Assembly: GCA_013399015.1 (NCBI GenBank)
Contig: VWZX01009107.1
Span: 807,598-871,597 of the forward strand
Origin: Galbula dea
Lineage: Eukaryota; Chordata; Aves; Piciformes; Galbulidae
DNA length: 64,000 nucleotides
Direction: 5' to 3'
Shown here: positions 35,274-48,689 of the stretch, in pieces
Numbering within the stretch: the stretch's first letter is position 1
Layout: each line of letters begins with the position of its first letter
The notes under the pieces: model-generated
Seen by the model: only the letters and a program-made list of their open reading frames with translations
What the model was told of the DNA's origin: nothing
Database searches by the model: none
Position numbers and translations under genes: made by a program

Positions 35274-37346
35274 ATTTGCTCTGTTTTATTCCTGTTAGCC
35301 CAGAACACCACTGCTACAGACATAGGCAAAGCCACTTTTTCTAAAGCAGCACACTGAAGGATGTTTATGTGGCCAAAACCTTTCCTGGCATCTGTAAAAT
35401 CTGAGAAGACAAGCTGGCACAATGGGCAGAGAAAAATGGAACTTAAGAGATAACCCAAGGAGGCCTGAGACTTTTTGTTGGCCATAGGGCCCATAAATTA
35501 TCTTGGCAGCCTGGTTTTAGTGTTTGAGGAGTGTGGGACTCTGTTCATCACAGGATCTGGAGGAGAGGCAGTAACAAAGGGACCGCTGTGCAGAAGGGAA
35601 ATGAGGGGAACCTTGTTGAACCCTCAGCCAGCAGGCTTTATGGGATGTAACGTTAATGTGCCATTATATCTACATTTAGAAAAAGGGTCATAACATAGAT
35701 TGGGCTTCACTGCTAAACAATTTTGTCAGATAATTGTTCTAAAACCAACCTCCTGCTGAGGGTCTTGGTAACTTCCCTATCACACTGATACTGTGCTGTG
35801 CCTGAATCCAAAGTTACCTCACAAAGTGGGGAAAAGGAAGATGTGACGTAGCCAGGACACTTATAGCATGGATTAGTGAAATGCTTGAAAGAAGCAAGAG
35901 TGTTTTAGTCTATCAGGAAATAATTCCATATCCAGGAGTACCACTTTGGATCATGACAGGAGCCATATGCTTTCTCAGCAGAGACAAATCCCTAAATTCA
36001 GTGAAGTTTGGACCATGCCTTAAAAAAACCCCAGAAATACTTATTGTTTTTTTCAATCTGTTAATAATATGAGAGAGAACAAAGAAAGGCAGATGAAAAG
36101 CAACTGTGGTGTACAGTGGAGATGGAGAGTAGAAACTAGCATAATATTTAACTCAGCTGAATTTGTTTCTTTGTTTTACAGTTAGGATTCTTGAGTGGCA
36201 TTGGTGAAAGGTATGCATGTTTTATTAATACTTCCATTAAATTACTTGGGCAGAAGTCCTGGAACATCCTGGAACACCACCATGCCAGGTAGTGGATCAA
36301 CACAGAACACAAAAGTGATGCTTACCAGGAAGAATCTGTGATGTAAATCCAGTCAACTGTATGGCACATGACTTCACTTCTATGTAAATATACATTGTAG
36401 AATATATTTGCATAACCTGTGCTCATTACAGCTGTCCATACATATGTCTATAGTAAACCCAGCAGAATTAATATGGTAAGTTCAGAAAGCAGGTTTTTAA
36501 TCTCAATTTTTAAATTATCATAGACTCTGAAATTAGAATGATGAAATTATACTTAAATAAGGAAAATGTCATGAGTTCACCTTTCTGGTGTTTTGGTCTT
36601 AGAATTAGCAGGGCTTAATGACACAGAGAGGAATCTCCTTGCAATGAAGAGGACTTGCACAGACCCTGCTTCTGTCAGGACTTCTAGTGACACCTGAGCT
36701 TGAAGAAACTCCCTTAGCATCCTCAGAGAGAGGAGCTGTGTTGGTCCTTGGCTGCCATGGACTGAGGCTCTTCATCTGCAGACCTCATCTTTGTCAAAAG
36801 ATGAAAGTTTCTGTCCTTTGGTTTGGAGAGAGCCTTCCTACAGCAAATCTGTGCCTTGCTGGATTGTTTGCTCTGCAGCCAGCCCCAAGCAATGCAACAC
36901 CAACACGTGCGAACTTTTCCATCCAGTGTAATAAAGTGTTAGTTGCAAAACAGAGTTTGGGTGATTTAAATTGCCTCGTGCATCAGGCTGTGAAAGAGGT
37001 TTAAGATAAATCATGAATAAGTAATAAATATTGTATTGTTGGGATTATCAGCTCTAAGGAGTCCTCTGTCAATAGAAAGTGAAGACTTGGGTAAAATGAG
37101 GCCTGACATCTCTCATTAAAGTTACCAGTGTTTCTAGCTGAAATTACAGTGTGGTGGTGACAGAGCACTGAGTCCATAGAAAAAGCTGAGAAGACACTTC
37201 AAAGTTTTTACAACTTGCTGAAATCTGTCATCCAGTTTCTGCCAAAGAGGAGTGATAGAAAACATGCACCGTAATATTTCAGCACAGTGCTTGAGATGGA
37301 GCTATTGGATGGCTAAGGGTAGCCTTTGAGGGTAAGAATTTTCTGT

Positions 37347-37369
37347 CTATTTTTTGTTTGTTTGTTTGT
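37347..37369. repeat. (TTTG)n tract
   Basis: Short tetranucleotide run of TTTG units within AT-rich intergenic sequence. Confidence 0.85.
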
Positions 37370-39030
37370 TCAGCAACACAATTAGAAAACATGATTTTGA
37401 CACTTCTAACTTGCCATGTCCATGGTTTAGGATGGAAAGTCCACGTTCTGTGCTGACCAAACATCTTCTGTGCTGAGCTAAGATGCACCGAGGAATAAAG
37501 AAACTGCAAATGATTTACTTTAAACTGCTAGCACTTTTCTTCTCTCCTGGAGAGAATTCCAGTGGAAGTTTTTTGTCACGTCCTTCACAGCCCAGGGGTG
37601 GCAGTACTGATGAGCACTGCTAGCCCTAATGCTTGTGGAGGCAGAGGTCAGCGCTTCATGGGCTTGTCTGTGCTGTCTTCCCTCGGTCTCAGGTCCCTGC
37701 CAAAACCCCTCCAGCAGCTGAACGAACAGTCACCTCATTACATTTGGGGAGCCTGGACTCTGCTCTGATATGGCTTCTGTGAGGAGAAAATAGTCACCAT
37801 TCCACCTACTAATATTACTGGCAAAGGACCACTCTAGAAAGTTGTTCTTAATTGTAACTCAAAGATGTTTTCTGCTTAGAAGATCAAAACCTAGAAAGGT
37901 AGGTACCTGGTGGTATTAATGTATGAAAACTGCAAGCAAATTAATGCCTCCTGAGTGAGCTGTGGTGAAGCAAAGCCTAAACTCTTAATTCTTGTTGAAT
38001 AGAAAAGTTTCCTAGGAATTCTCTATTGTTTCCAACTCCAATATTCTTCTCTATGTTTTTCAGTTGGTTTTGTTCAGTTGCTGCTGAGTTTGGAAAATTA
38101 AGAGGGGATACACCAAGGTAATGACTTAGAAATGGATTGTAAGAATATACTAGATTGCTAAGCATTTTTGGGGAAAAGGCTGTCTGTTCCTGGGCTTATA
38201 AAGAAACAGGAGAGTGGTGCCATAATTCTGGTTAGGAACTTTTCACATACAATGATGTTGATGATGCTGATGAGAATAACTTTTGGATATATTCCTTCTT
38301 TGCCTTTTAACAGTCTTGTCTGGAGACATTTGGAATCTCTTATGGAAAATAAACTCACTTGCTCTTACTGTGGTTAGAAAAACTCAGTCTCAGCTTCACT
38401 CTACAAAGCTGCTTTGCTTTAAGTAGCAGTTCTGCAAAACATAACTTCACATGTTTCTTTTACTCTATGCTTTATTACTGAGAATATTTATATGAAAACA
38501 GGGTCTTTGTTAAAAAGTTCCTGCTTCGTATTCAGCACAGCTCATTGGGTTGGAAACAATTATGATACCCTCTACAGAAGGCTCTGATTCCTTCAGAGCA
38601 GGAAAATATAAGCAGGAATAGACAAACTCTTAAGATTCTAAGGTCTTGTTTTCATGCAAGTGTCCTTTTCTTAGTAATAAAGAGAGAAAAAGGGAGTAAA
38701 TATGTAACATACATTGGAAAAAGTATTTCAAGCATGTTAAGGGTTGTGTATGGCCATCAAATGTTTTTTAATGATGCCTCACATTCAACTTTACTTGCTT
38801 TTATCCTAAAGGAGAAGGTGTGCACAAAGGATAATTTAGGGGGAGGGGTTTTGTGTAGGATTTTTTTATTCTTTCTACAGCTAATGTTTGTTTCTCAGCT
38901 ACAGCGACACTAATATAAAGCAGCTAACTGGGATATCACCCATTGTGTTTTCTAAACCAAGCCAGGACAAATAAGGCAGGGCTGAGAATACTAGCAGCCT
39001 ATCTCTGTTAGTGTTCTCAGCTTTATTGCC

Positions 39031-39339
39031 ATGGAGGAAGATGTGATAGTTGGGAATTTGTCCAAAAAGTTGCAGATAAGGCTCTAGAGCCATGGTGTCA
39101 GGCACCGCTAGACAAAGCCAGCAGTGGAGTGGAGCGTGGTTAACCAGCTGGCACTGTCCTCCTTACAACAGCAGGAAACTGTGGAGGAAGAAAAAAGAAG
39201 AGAATTACTCAATCAGAAATATTTGGCAGAATGCAACATTAATCCCTTTCAAGTACAAAATATCATCCAAATTTTACTTTTGCTTCAGAAGGAAGGGGTC
39301 CTCCCACCACTTTACAACGTTCAGCATGTTGCTAGCTAA
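39031..39339 (+). pseudogene. Possible decayed coding remnant of unknown origin
   Basis: One plus-strand frame looks protein-like despite two in-frame stops. It starts with ATG at 39031 (MEEDVIVGNLSKKLQIRL), meets TAG at 39085 and TAG at 39109, then stays open to TAA at 39337. The open part contains a charged, coiled-coil-like stretch, EEEKRRELLNQKYLAEC, followed by an amphipathic helix-like NINPFQVQNIIQILLLLQKE. I do not recognise the parent gene. An overlapping 86-codon ATG frame (39092-39352) has a less protein-like composition. A retrocopy or an unrecognised exon are both possible; chance is the null. Confidence 0.25.
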
Positions 39340-42300
39340 AGACCAAGGCTGAAGAAGCGTCACCTCAAGTTGTAGATACTACTACCTTCACTATTTTCCA
39401 GTTTTTGGCTCCTTGACCTAATTGATCTTGCTTCACAGGTGAAATTTGCTCAAAGTACTTCACAAACTTGTGCCACTGTAGTTTTAATATAAACTAGCCA
39501 TGCTTTTTAAATGAAAACACCATGTACATTTTATAGTCATAAATGGTTGGTTAAAAGTGCCCTTTCACAAACTGTCATTACTGGTAGCTTTTGATTGGTA
39601 ACATTCAATGGTCTGAATAAAGTTATAATGAAAACACCAAGTCAGTGCTATTAGCATTGACTTTAAGCAGTAGAACAGTCTAAGTAGTATCAGCCTTCAT
39701 GGGGCTTTTCCCCACTCACCAAATGCAGATTCTCTGTTGCACACTTCTTAAGCTGATCTCTCAGTTCTTGTTAAAATACTGAATAAATTTTACCATCCTA
39801 AACAATAACCACAGAAGAAATATCATTAATTTTAAAAAGTAAAAACAAACAACCAAACTGATTAAATAAAAAGAATTCTCAGAACAACTGGAGATTTATA
39901 CATAGAAGTGGAGTACAGTTCACCATTAATTAAGTCAAACTGATACTACTACAAGAAGTAGTTTGGGTTTGGTTTGGAGAATTCTCCTGGTTGTTTAGTT
40001 TTGTTTGTTGCCCTGCTGCTTCCTTTATGCTTTGCCTGGCTGGGTTATTCCTCAGGAGAGGAACCCTGACCAAGAAAGGTCCCCGCCACCCCTAGGGCTG
40101 CAGGCACAAATCCAATTAGATAGAGAATTTCAAGGCATTATCTGTAGAAAGTGCCCAGGATAAGGAGATAGTTGTCATGTCCTGCAGGTCTCCCATTTTA
40201 GGATTACAGGCCTGGAGAGGACCTCCTCACAGGTCCCATCTACTGTAAGCACCTTGTCACATTTAGTCAAGGACAAACGCTTATTCCATATTTCTCCTGT
40301 GCTCCAGAGCTCCCTCAACCCTTTATGTCAATCTGGGAACCTGCAGAAGAAGGCAAAAATCCACTCTAGTTTGCAACAGCAGGTCAATAGTTGTTGCTCT
40401 CTGATTTCTAACCAGCTGTGCCCTACTGCAAGCAGTACAGCGAGGAGGCACTGAGTGTGAAAGATGACAGCACTCAGGAACTAAATGAGGTATGAGCCCA
40501 GGACAGCTCCCCTGTGCTCTCTGGAGATCAGCCACAGTCACAGCATTTATCTATATCAAAACCATAGGGGGTTTTTTGCTGTTAGAAGCATGTTTGTTTA
40601 GACCTTAATGTGTCTCTGTGTTTCCTTAATCCCATATTTGTGTTACTCGGGTAACAAGCCAAGAGTCTTATGACAGTGAAGTGTTAGATGGAGCCAGACA
40701 TCACTGTGACCACTCTGCCCAGGCACTAGCCCCAGTCTTTGAGCTGAGATATGGAAAGAGAGGTAGAGATGGAGCACAAAAATGCAACAAAAATGCCTGT
40801 TTTGTTTCAGGAGGAACTTCTTTTAAACAGTGGAATTTCTCCACCTGCTGCCCCCAAGCATTTAATGGCCACTCTCTAGTATATAAAGCAATGCAAAAGT
40901 GACTTTAACAATAATGATCCTGGTGCCTTATCTTTTGGATGCTTTCATGTTTCCAAAGTACCTCTGAGACTTGTACCTTGCTGCTGAAGTCTGAATGATT
41001 CACCTGAATCAGCAAGGTCTCTTGGATGATTTTGTTTTCTCTTCCCAAAAGGAAAAGACCATCTGGAAAAAACATCTCATTGGATAATGCTTCAAAGCTC
41101 TGAAACAGAAGAAAAATGCTTAGTGAAGAACCTCAATAGTGACAGCAGTATGCCTGAAATGTGAAGGATTGCATAAGTATTTGTATTTATGACCACTAGC
41201 CTGTAGAGAACAATGCTGCCTTAGCAAAGTCCTCACTCTCTTTAACACACTGAACTTGGCAGTGTTAAGCTCCATATATTTTCACACACTTCCAGTTGAA
41301 CTTTTCCTAGTGGCTCTTATGAAAGAAAGTAAAACTGGAGCTCACTGAGCCATTTTTTGAACCAGAAGTGTACTTTGTTTTCTGAAGTTGATATCCCCAT
41401 TCAAACAAATATGTGATAAAAAAAAGTGTTCATGTGTGAAAAAGCCATATGCAGTGTGGAAATTGTGGCCAACTTGTTATGCAGATACTGCATGCTAGAG
41501 AAGTGATGACTCAGTTGGGGAATTTTACTCATAAGCAGCACCTTGCCTTCACTACTGTTAGCCCTGCCAGAGAAAGGGGAGTTAGAGATGTGCATGACCA
41601 TAGGCAGGGTAGCTTAGGAAGCTATTCTACTGTTTCTGCTGATTGTTTGGGGGGTGTTTTAAAAAGGTATTTACTCTCTCTGTAAGATCAGTTATGGTCA
41701 CAGTGCTTCTATTTTGGCCTTTGCCTCCAAACTGGCAACACTCCCTGCTCTGTAACCACTCTGTTGTTGTGCTTAGCATGGGCAGAAAGCTACCTGTTGG
41801 CACATTAGTGGCTTTCTGTTTCATGCATTTATTCTGTTAATTTTTCAGAAGAAACAGAAAAAGAACAGAGGCTAGACCAAGGTTTCTCCATCAAACCATA
41901 GCTCATGCTGGCTGGCTCAATTGTTCACCTTGCTTTTTTTTTTATCATTATTTACACATCTGGCTTCATGAAAGAGGTGATCCCTTAGCCCATCACGTGC
42001 TACAGGCATCTGAGAATGAATTAAAATACAATCAATCCCTCTGTAGATGCAGTATCCCTGGAAAACTGACAGCAGGTTTGCAAACATATTGCAGGGAGTA
42101 ATCATGGTGTGTTGAAGGCAAACTGTGTCACTTCTTTCCTACTCTCAAACCCACCCCAAGGCACAGACAAAACACCAGAAGTTCTCTTGTTGGCCCATTT
42201 TGAAAAGTGAGCTTGAAATATATCCTGAAGCATAACTAAAGGAAAAAGACTTTTCCAAAGATTGCTCTGTAACTCACTCTGGTGTTGCTGGGTGTTCTGG

Positions 42301-42383
42301 CCATGGTGGGCACCATTCCCAAACAGGAGGAGATGTATCTAAAAAGACTACATGGGGTGCTTGTTGTAGGAAAATCCTAATAT

Positions 42384-42505
42384 AGGATCATAGGATTGTC
42401 AGAGTTGGAAGGGACCTCAGGGATCATCTAGTTCCAACCCCCCTGCCTGGCAGGGACACCATCCACCAGATCAGGTTACCCAGGGCCTCATCTTAAACTC
42501 TGTCT
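42384..42505 (-). mobile_element. CR1 LINE 3' end, antisense
   Basis: The plus strand reads GGATCATAGGATTG, then GTTGGAAGGGACCTCAGGGA and ATCATCTAGTTCCAACCCCC. This is the reverse complement of the conserved CR1 3' end. It continues into the 'aggttacccagggcctcat' segment before being cut off. It is better preserved than the neighbouring CR1 pieces. Confidence 0.88.
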
Positions 42506-42754
42506 CAGAAATCAAGCAGCAAAGACAGATCTTGGAGCAAACAAGAAAATGAGTCTGTTAAGGCATTGCTGCATTTTGTTCTCCATGGCTGAGGCACGAC
42601 TCAGTGTATCTAGAGATGCAGTTGGACTGCCCTCCTTCCCCAAAGACATGAATTTCTCTGTTGCACACAAATCCTGCCAGATCAGCCTTGTTTCAGACTG
42701 AGCATAACTGTACAGCTTGTCTCAGAGTAAGCTGTGCTGCCTCTGCATTGGCAG

Positions 42755-43215
42755 AGGTGCAGTGGTAACTGAAATACTGTTCACTTCTGGGATCCACCAT
42801 CGGGAACTGGTGGCCAACAGAGAGGGCTTCAGAGAAGGGGTACAGTAGGGGAAGGGATGTCTTTTGATGACATGCTTCAGTAGATGAATCTATTTAGCTT
42901 GACAAAGTCAAGGTTAAGGGGAGAATTGGTTATAATTTATACATTTCCCATCTTTCTGTAGACATAAGAGAGTAGGAATTTGATAATACATGGCATTTCA
43001 GTCAAGTGGAAAAAAGTCTGACAAGAACCAGTGAAATTTGAAACTAGACATATTTTAACATGGAAGGTAATCAATTATTTGAACAATTTACCAAGGATTG
43101 TAATGGATTCTCCATCACTAAACATTTTGAAGTTGAAACTGATTTATTTTCTCAGAGGAATCTTGTAGTTCCTATAGGAGTTAATTCAAGAAAGTCCTGT
43201 AACCTGTGTAATATG
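42755..43215 (+). mobile_element. Ancient CR1/L3-like LINE fragment
   Basis: Strongly diverged LINE 3' sequence in sense orientation. Recognisable pieces are a 'tgttcacttctgggatcc'-like start, 'tttagcttgacaaagtcaag' near 42892, 'aattatttgaacaatttacc' near 43072 and 'ggattctccatcactaaaca' near 43105. The order matches the 3' end of the older CR1/L3 lineage shared by turtles, crocodiles and birds. The divergence implies a much older insertion than the 62.4 kb copy. Confidence 0.7.
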
Positions 43216-43430
43216 GAAAGAAAATAGACTTTCCAGCTTTATGATCTATAAACTTGCACCAAATAGCTAAGGCATAGCTGCCTATGTCCTGCATTCTCAT
43301 ACTGTAACTAGTTAAGTATGATTCAAACATTTTTCCCTTGGGTTATGTTTGCTTGGGAAACATACATTGAAGGACTATAACATAAGCTACCTGCTTGCTA
43401 GTCACATGGGACATTGTCTGGCACATGGAT

Positions 43431-43512
43431 TCAAAGATTTTAAGGCTAGGGAACCCCTAATCATCATCTAGCCTGAGCACCTCCAGCCCAGAGCATTGCA
43501 TTTCACCACACT
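43431..43512 (-). mobile_element. Ancient CR1/L3-like 3' end, antisense
   Basis: The plus strand reads AAAGATTTTAAGGCTAGGGA, then 'atcatcatctagcctgagca' and 'gcatttcacc'. It resembles the reverse complement of the old amniote CR1 tail (ttttaaggccagaagggacc… type). It sits only about 200 bp from the oppositely oriented old CR1 fragment. Confidence 0.65.
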
Positions 43513-46500
43513 GTTCCTCCTGGTGGTGTCTAATGGGCAGCAGTCACCTCCAAAAGCCACATGGGCTATATTTTGCCATGGGGTTGTGTGGGAAGTTGGA
43601 TGTCCCACTCATCTATGTCTGTGGAATGTGAGCTACTGATTTTTCCAGGCTCTGTTGTAAATGACACCCCAAACCCAATGTCAAGAATGAGGACCTGCCA
43701 CTGCTGAAGCCACTGGACTACTTGGCTTGGATTTCAGTGAATTCCACTGGATGAGCCAAAATTATGCTGCATTGCCAAAATATCAGTTACTAATTCTCCA
43801 TGGATTTTGTTATGCAGAACTAAATATAATAATGCACCATTGGACATCTCTTACCAGGACTTCTCCATTCCTGGTCACCTTTCACTTACCTCTATGAAAT
43901 AAGAAGGAAAAATCTGCCTCAAAATAGGCAGAGAATTTTCTGTTCCAATACTTGTCCAAGGTCTTCCCAGACACTGCATCAAACCATCCAGCAGTGTCTG
44001 TCTCCAAGCAGTGCTCAATGTAAATGTTACTTGACCTAGAAAATCACTGCTCACAAGGAGAAGGAGAACCCTTTTGGTATTTTGATGGTAAGTCATGGAG
44101 ACCAACTATACAGAGAACTGTAAATAAACATTACTTCAAAGTGTAGCTCTGGGCAGTTCTGTATAGTTCATCTGAAGCCATTACAACATACATATCTATA
44201 TAAAGAAGTCAAGATAGGGGAGGGATTGTCTTTTATTACAGCTGGAGAAAATGAATATAGCAGTTGTTCTAATCAAAGAGGTTGGTTATTTTTCACTTCA
44301 AACTTTTTGTCTTTGAACTGCAGTACTACCACTCTGTGCATAAACAGTATTGTTAATAGAACTGAGTTTAGATACAGCACAGAGTACTTGAGCTGAGAAA
44401 TAAAAGCAATGATCATAGACATTAAAACATGCACTTTAAAGCAAAGGTGAGAAAAACAATTGTTATTTTTTCTCACTTTTTTTTTTTTAAACAAAACAAG
44501 TTGACAAATATCCTTATAAAAATAATGTCCTGTCCTTTCTCTCCACATTAGTTCTGGGTAGAAATAGCAGCAAAAGATAGTTAAAAGAATCAGCAGATTG
44601 AACTATTCATATCAGTCACTTACTTCACAGAATATATCTTTCCATGAATTTTAGCCATGATCAAGCTGAATCTATTTGCTGTAGTGATGCACCATCTCTT
44701 TCTGAGGAAAGACCAACTTGTAATTGCTTTTCTTAATGTCAAGATATAATGAAGATAATATAGAAAGAAATCTTTAATTTTGACCATACAAAAAGTAAGA
44801 TAATAATTAGACACTGGATATCTTTTGTTTGTTTGTTTCCTGTTAAGTTTAGGTGGCAGCAACACCATTAAAAAACCCCCAAACACTGCCCTCTCCCACC
44901 CTGCTTTCTGAAGACCAAAAGAGTCACTCATTTACTTAATGACTGCAATGTAAAGCTACACCTGGACTAGCATGGAGAACACCTGAGTGAGACTCAGCTT
45001 TCACAGGGCAGGAATGATTCAGATGTGAGTGATCTGACTACCACTGCTGTGCATTAACAGCAGAGATTAGTCAGCTTGATGTGAGTGTTGGGGTGGCAAA
45101 GTGAGCAGTAAGTGGCAATGTATTTTGATGTATTAGAGATTTTTTTGGAGGATGAAGCAGAAGGAGGGAAAATTGCTGCTATCTGCAGTGCAATTTAACA
45201 AGCAGCAGCAACTTTGGAAAAACAGTCAGACCCTCACCTATTTGTGATATTGGGTCAATTAAAGGTTGTAGAAAGAGCCCAGATGAGGATGCTATGGGGG
45301 CAGTTCCTGCTTTTAACATGACATCCCATGTAATTTTGTTCAGGATGTCCACAATGACCTGATCTTTTTATTTCTCCAGCTGAATTTTTTTTTATAGCAA
45401 CCACTAAATAGTCAGAAATTTTGCTAATAGCAAGGAAAAACTGGATCTTTGAGAAAGGTGCTCAGTGAGGTGAGTGCAGTCTGGACAGTTGAGATAAACT
45501 GAGCCAGAACCCTCCAGTTAGTGAAAAAATCTCTTTGACACAAGCCAGTATTGATGGATCCCTGCTAGGCTGGACTCCAGCACTGCTACAACATTTTTTA
45601 TATGGGAATTTTACATTCACCCCTGGCACTGAAGCTTGCTCCAGTTTCTAATGTGAATGACTGTTGCTAAACAAACCTACACTTTAGGTTTACTGATACC
45701 ATGTGAGAGGTGTACTGGGTGGAAGGGATTTGCCTACTCTGAGACCTTCACTCCCACATTGTACCTGCTTTGGGAACTGGTTTGCTGCCAGCAAATATGG
45801 ATACAAATCAAGCAGAATTTCTCAGGGGGGTGCAATGCCTGGCTGCTTTGCACAGCTTCAGAGGCTGCCTGGTAGACATGCCCTTAGATGTGGGTCTGTA
45901 GATGGGGAGCACTTAGCCACTGCATCCTTCTTCCTTCCTCTCCCTTGTCCTGTGCTCCCACTTTCTTCTACTTCTCAGTATACTTCCAAATATTTGTTGT
46001 GCAAATAACAATAGACATACAGTTACATTTATCTGCAGAGGTGATTCCTTTAGAAGACCAAACTGAGAATTGAAAACATCAAAAGCTTTAATTTGCCCAT
46101 TTCTAGAGATAACCATTTTCAAAGAAATTAATTCCTTTAAAGTGACAGCTTCTTTGTGACAAATGCTCTCATGTAGGAGGGCAAGTAGTCTTACAACTCA
46201 GGCACAAGTTGAAGCATTTCTTGTACTGCTCAAACCAAAATACATTCATGGTTTTTAAGAAGGAGGAAGCCACTTTCTCATCTAACACATTATTTTCTGT
46301 AACACAGGTCACATATTTTCAACTGGTTTCTTAGTAACCTGTAACTCTCCAAGCATGTGCTTAGGAAGATGGGCATTTTCCACACATTTAAAAAAAATAT
46401 ACAATTCCTCAGGTCACATGTTGGATGAGGCTATCAGAAGATGGGTTAACCTCTAGCTGTAACTAATCAGCTGTCTCCCAGCTGATGAGATAAGGCTAAC

Positions 46501-48689
46501 AAGCAGCTTACTTGAGGGAGGGAGCCTTCTAGAGCTAAAGAGACTGGGTCATGCTAAGGATAAGGCTCTGTTATGCAAAACTGGGTGCTCTGCTTGCTAT
46601 CTTGGTGATGGCAGAAAGCTGGAAGGAGTCAGGTGGTAAGATTTGGCTTACCTATTTTACCTGGCTTTGGGTTATGCTTGTGATTAATTTAGTCCCTTTG
46701 GTCTCAGGAAGCATTGCCTGTATTTAGTTCAGCTAGTGAGTCTGCCAGCCTGCTTGAGGGAAACAGGACTGAGGAGATGCTTGCTGAGTGGGAAACATTC
46801 AACTGATGCAGTACTTGTTTTACTCAGCAGTCCTTGCTGATCTATGTGAGAGATTCAGTTGTTGTTATGGGTCCATTGTCTTTTATCAGCAATTGGTGTG
46901 ATTTCATATAGTGTTTTATCTATATTCTTGACCTTGAACTATGTTACAATTGCAAACCCTAATAAGGAATGTGGGGAGCTTACAGAGATCTGTACAGAAT
47001 GGGCAATGCCTAAAGCTAAGGAGGAGTTTCTTCTGATTCAGCAGTGAAGCATCTGTGCCATCAGGGGCTTCAGATCTTGCTAGAGCTTCACTTAGAGCCT
47101 TGCAGTACCAGGTGCTGTACACAAATTGGTTTGGTAGCTCCCTCCAACCAAGTTCTTGCCATCTGTCATTGCAGTGCTCAAAGAGGTCTCTTAATCCAGC
47201 AGTATGGATGCTCAGATCTACAGAGAGGCTTATGCAGGCACACTTCCCCTTCTTGTAGTTCAGGCAAAGATCCAACAACAGCAAAAAAAGAGAAGTATCT
47301 GGGTATCCAGTCTGCAAAGCAGCCAGGACTTAAAAAGTACAAGGCCACTCTGTTTTTTTTTAACTCCTGTTTGCCACCAAGAGCCTTCAGTGGTGTGGGT
47401 GGGTTCGGTCCTGTGGTTCCCCTTGAGCTAAAGGCTATAAAGCAGGCTGGGGGCTGGCTGCCTTCCCTGTGAGCAGTGCCCACGCTACACTAGATGGCAC
47501 TACTTAATACTTCGTTTTCTGCAATGTCAGTTCCCTGGATCTGGAGCCTCCTATAGCTGCAACCTCATCAAACTTTAACCAGTGCTCTGTGGTTGCTCCT
47601 GATGGGATCACCTGCAGGGAGATATTCAGAGCAGAGCAGCAGAAATGGGTGCTGAGATTCTCTTTTCACCCTAACAAATGGGTAAGGCAGAGCTTTTTAG
47701 AGATTACACACTTAAGACTGAGTTTTGATGTTATCTTTGAGTCTTGCTAACATCCCCCAGTCTCCTTTCTCTCATGACTGGAATAAAAGGCATTGATAGA
47801 ATTGCTGCAGACATCAGTCATTTTACCAAGCAAGGAATCTGTGGGATACTACAGTTGTTAGATATTGATCAATAAATAAGGGGGGAGGACAAGCTATGGA
47901 GTAGCAACTCTCTGCTCTCATCAATAGCCTATAGATTTGGCAGTAAACAACCAGGTTTCTGCTTTCAGAATAGTATTCAGCTAATTTGGAAGCTTGATTC
48001 TTGCAAGGAGGAGCTAATCAGAATTTAGGAATGCTGTTGAATGTTCCCATGTTGTGCCATTCACTCACTAATAAATTGCTAAATACATCAAAAATGTCAA
48101 AGCATAAAGTCCCACCAATATTTTATGTACTATTGGAAAGAAGATGTTTGCATAACTTTAAAATGTGTTGTAAAAGCAGTTATTAGTTGATGTACTGATG
48201 TCCTCCAAGAGTAAGGAGAGATGTAAATGCTCTCAGCCTAAGTTAGACATTTTAAAATCAGCTGGGCCTAGAATAGCTAAAAACTGACTAAAGTTGTGTT
48301 AGAACATAATGAGTATTTCTGTAGGTGGGTAGAGTTCTGGGAAAGGGCAAAATGGGTCTCTTAGGAAAATAAATGGGAAAAGCAGAGGATTGTGGCAGCT
48401 GTGGATTGTCCAGCCTGACACCAGCTCCTAGAAAGAGCACACATAAAATCCTGGTAAGTGATGGGTGAAATAGCAAAGAAATAAGTAACAACCTGTAATG
48501 GTTTCTCATGTAGGTGCCAGGCCACCTTACTTCCTTTGAGGCTGAAAAAGCTTTTCCAGCTGGGGAGAAGCATCAGAGACATCTTGGCTCTTCTAATGAT
48601 GATCCATTTGGTCTCTAGCTTAGGCAATGGAAGTGGGAGTTAAAGTTTAAGATGATTCAAGGTGGGAGGGACTGCAAGTGCACACAAGG
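43513..48689. other. Intergenic sequence, no firm feature
   Basis: AT-rich unique sequence. Open frames on both strands at 46.9-47.5 kb (133 and 142 codons) overlap each other and resemble no known protein. A short 'aggtgctgtacacaaa' segment near 47109 recalls an old dispersed repeat. Confidence 0.5.

Larger units (their letters stand above)
34771..42383. other. Intergenic 5' flank, first part
   Basis: Sequence returns from CpG-rich to AT-rich near 34.8 kb. It contains the CT-rich tract, a TTTG run and the doubtful coding remnant at 39 kb. No other gene or transposon is recognised. Confidence 0.55.

Noticed and set aside
35186..35494. 102-codon minus-strand frame rich in Arg/Glu
   Set aside because: Its C-terminal half is the CTCCT tract read in one frame.
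46916..47472. Overlapping 133- and 142-codon frames on opposite strands
   Set aside because: Mutually overlapping, Cys/Leu-rich by composition, with no recognisable homology.
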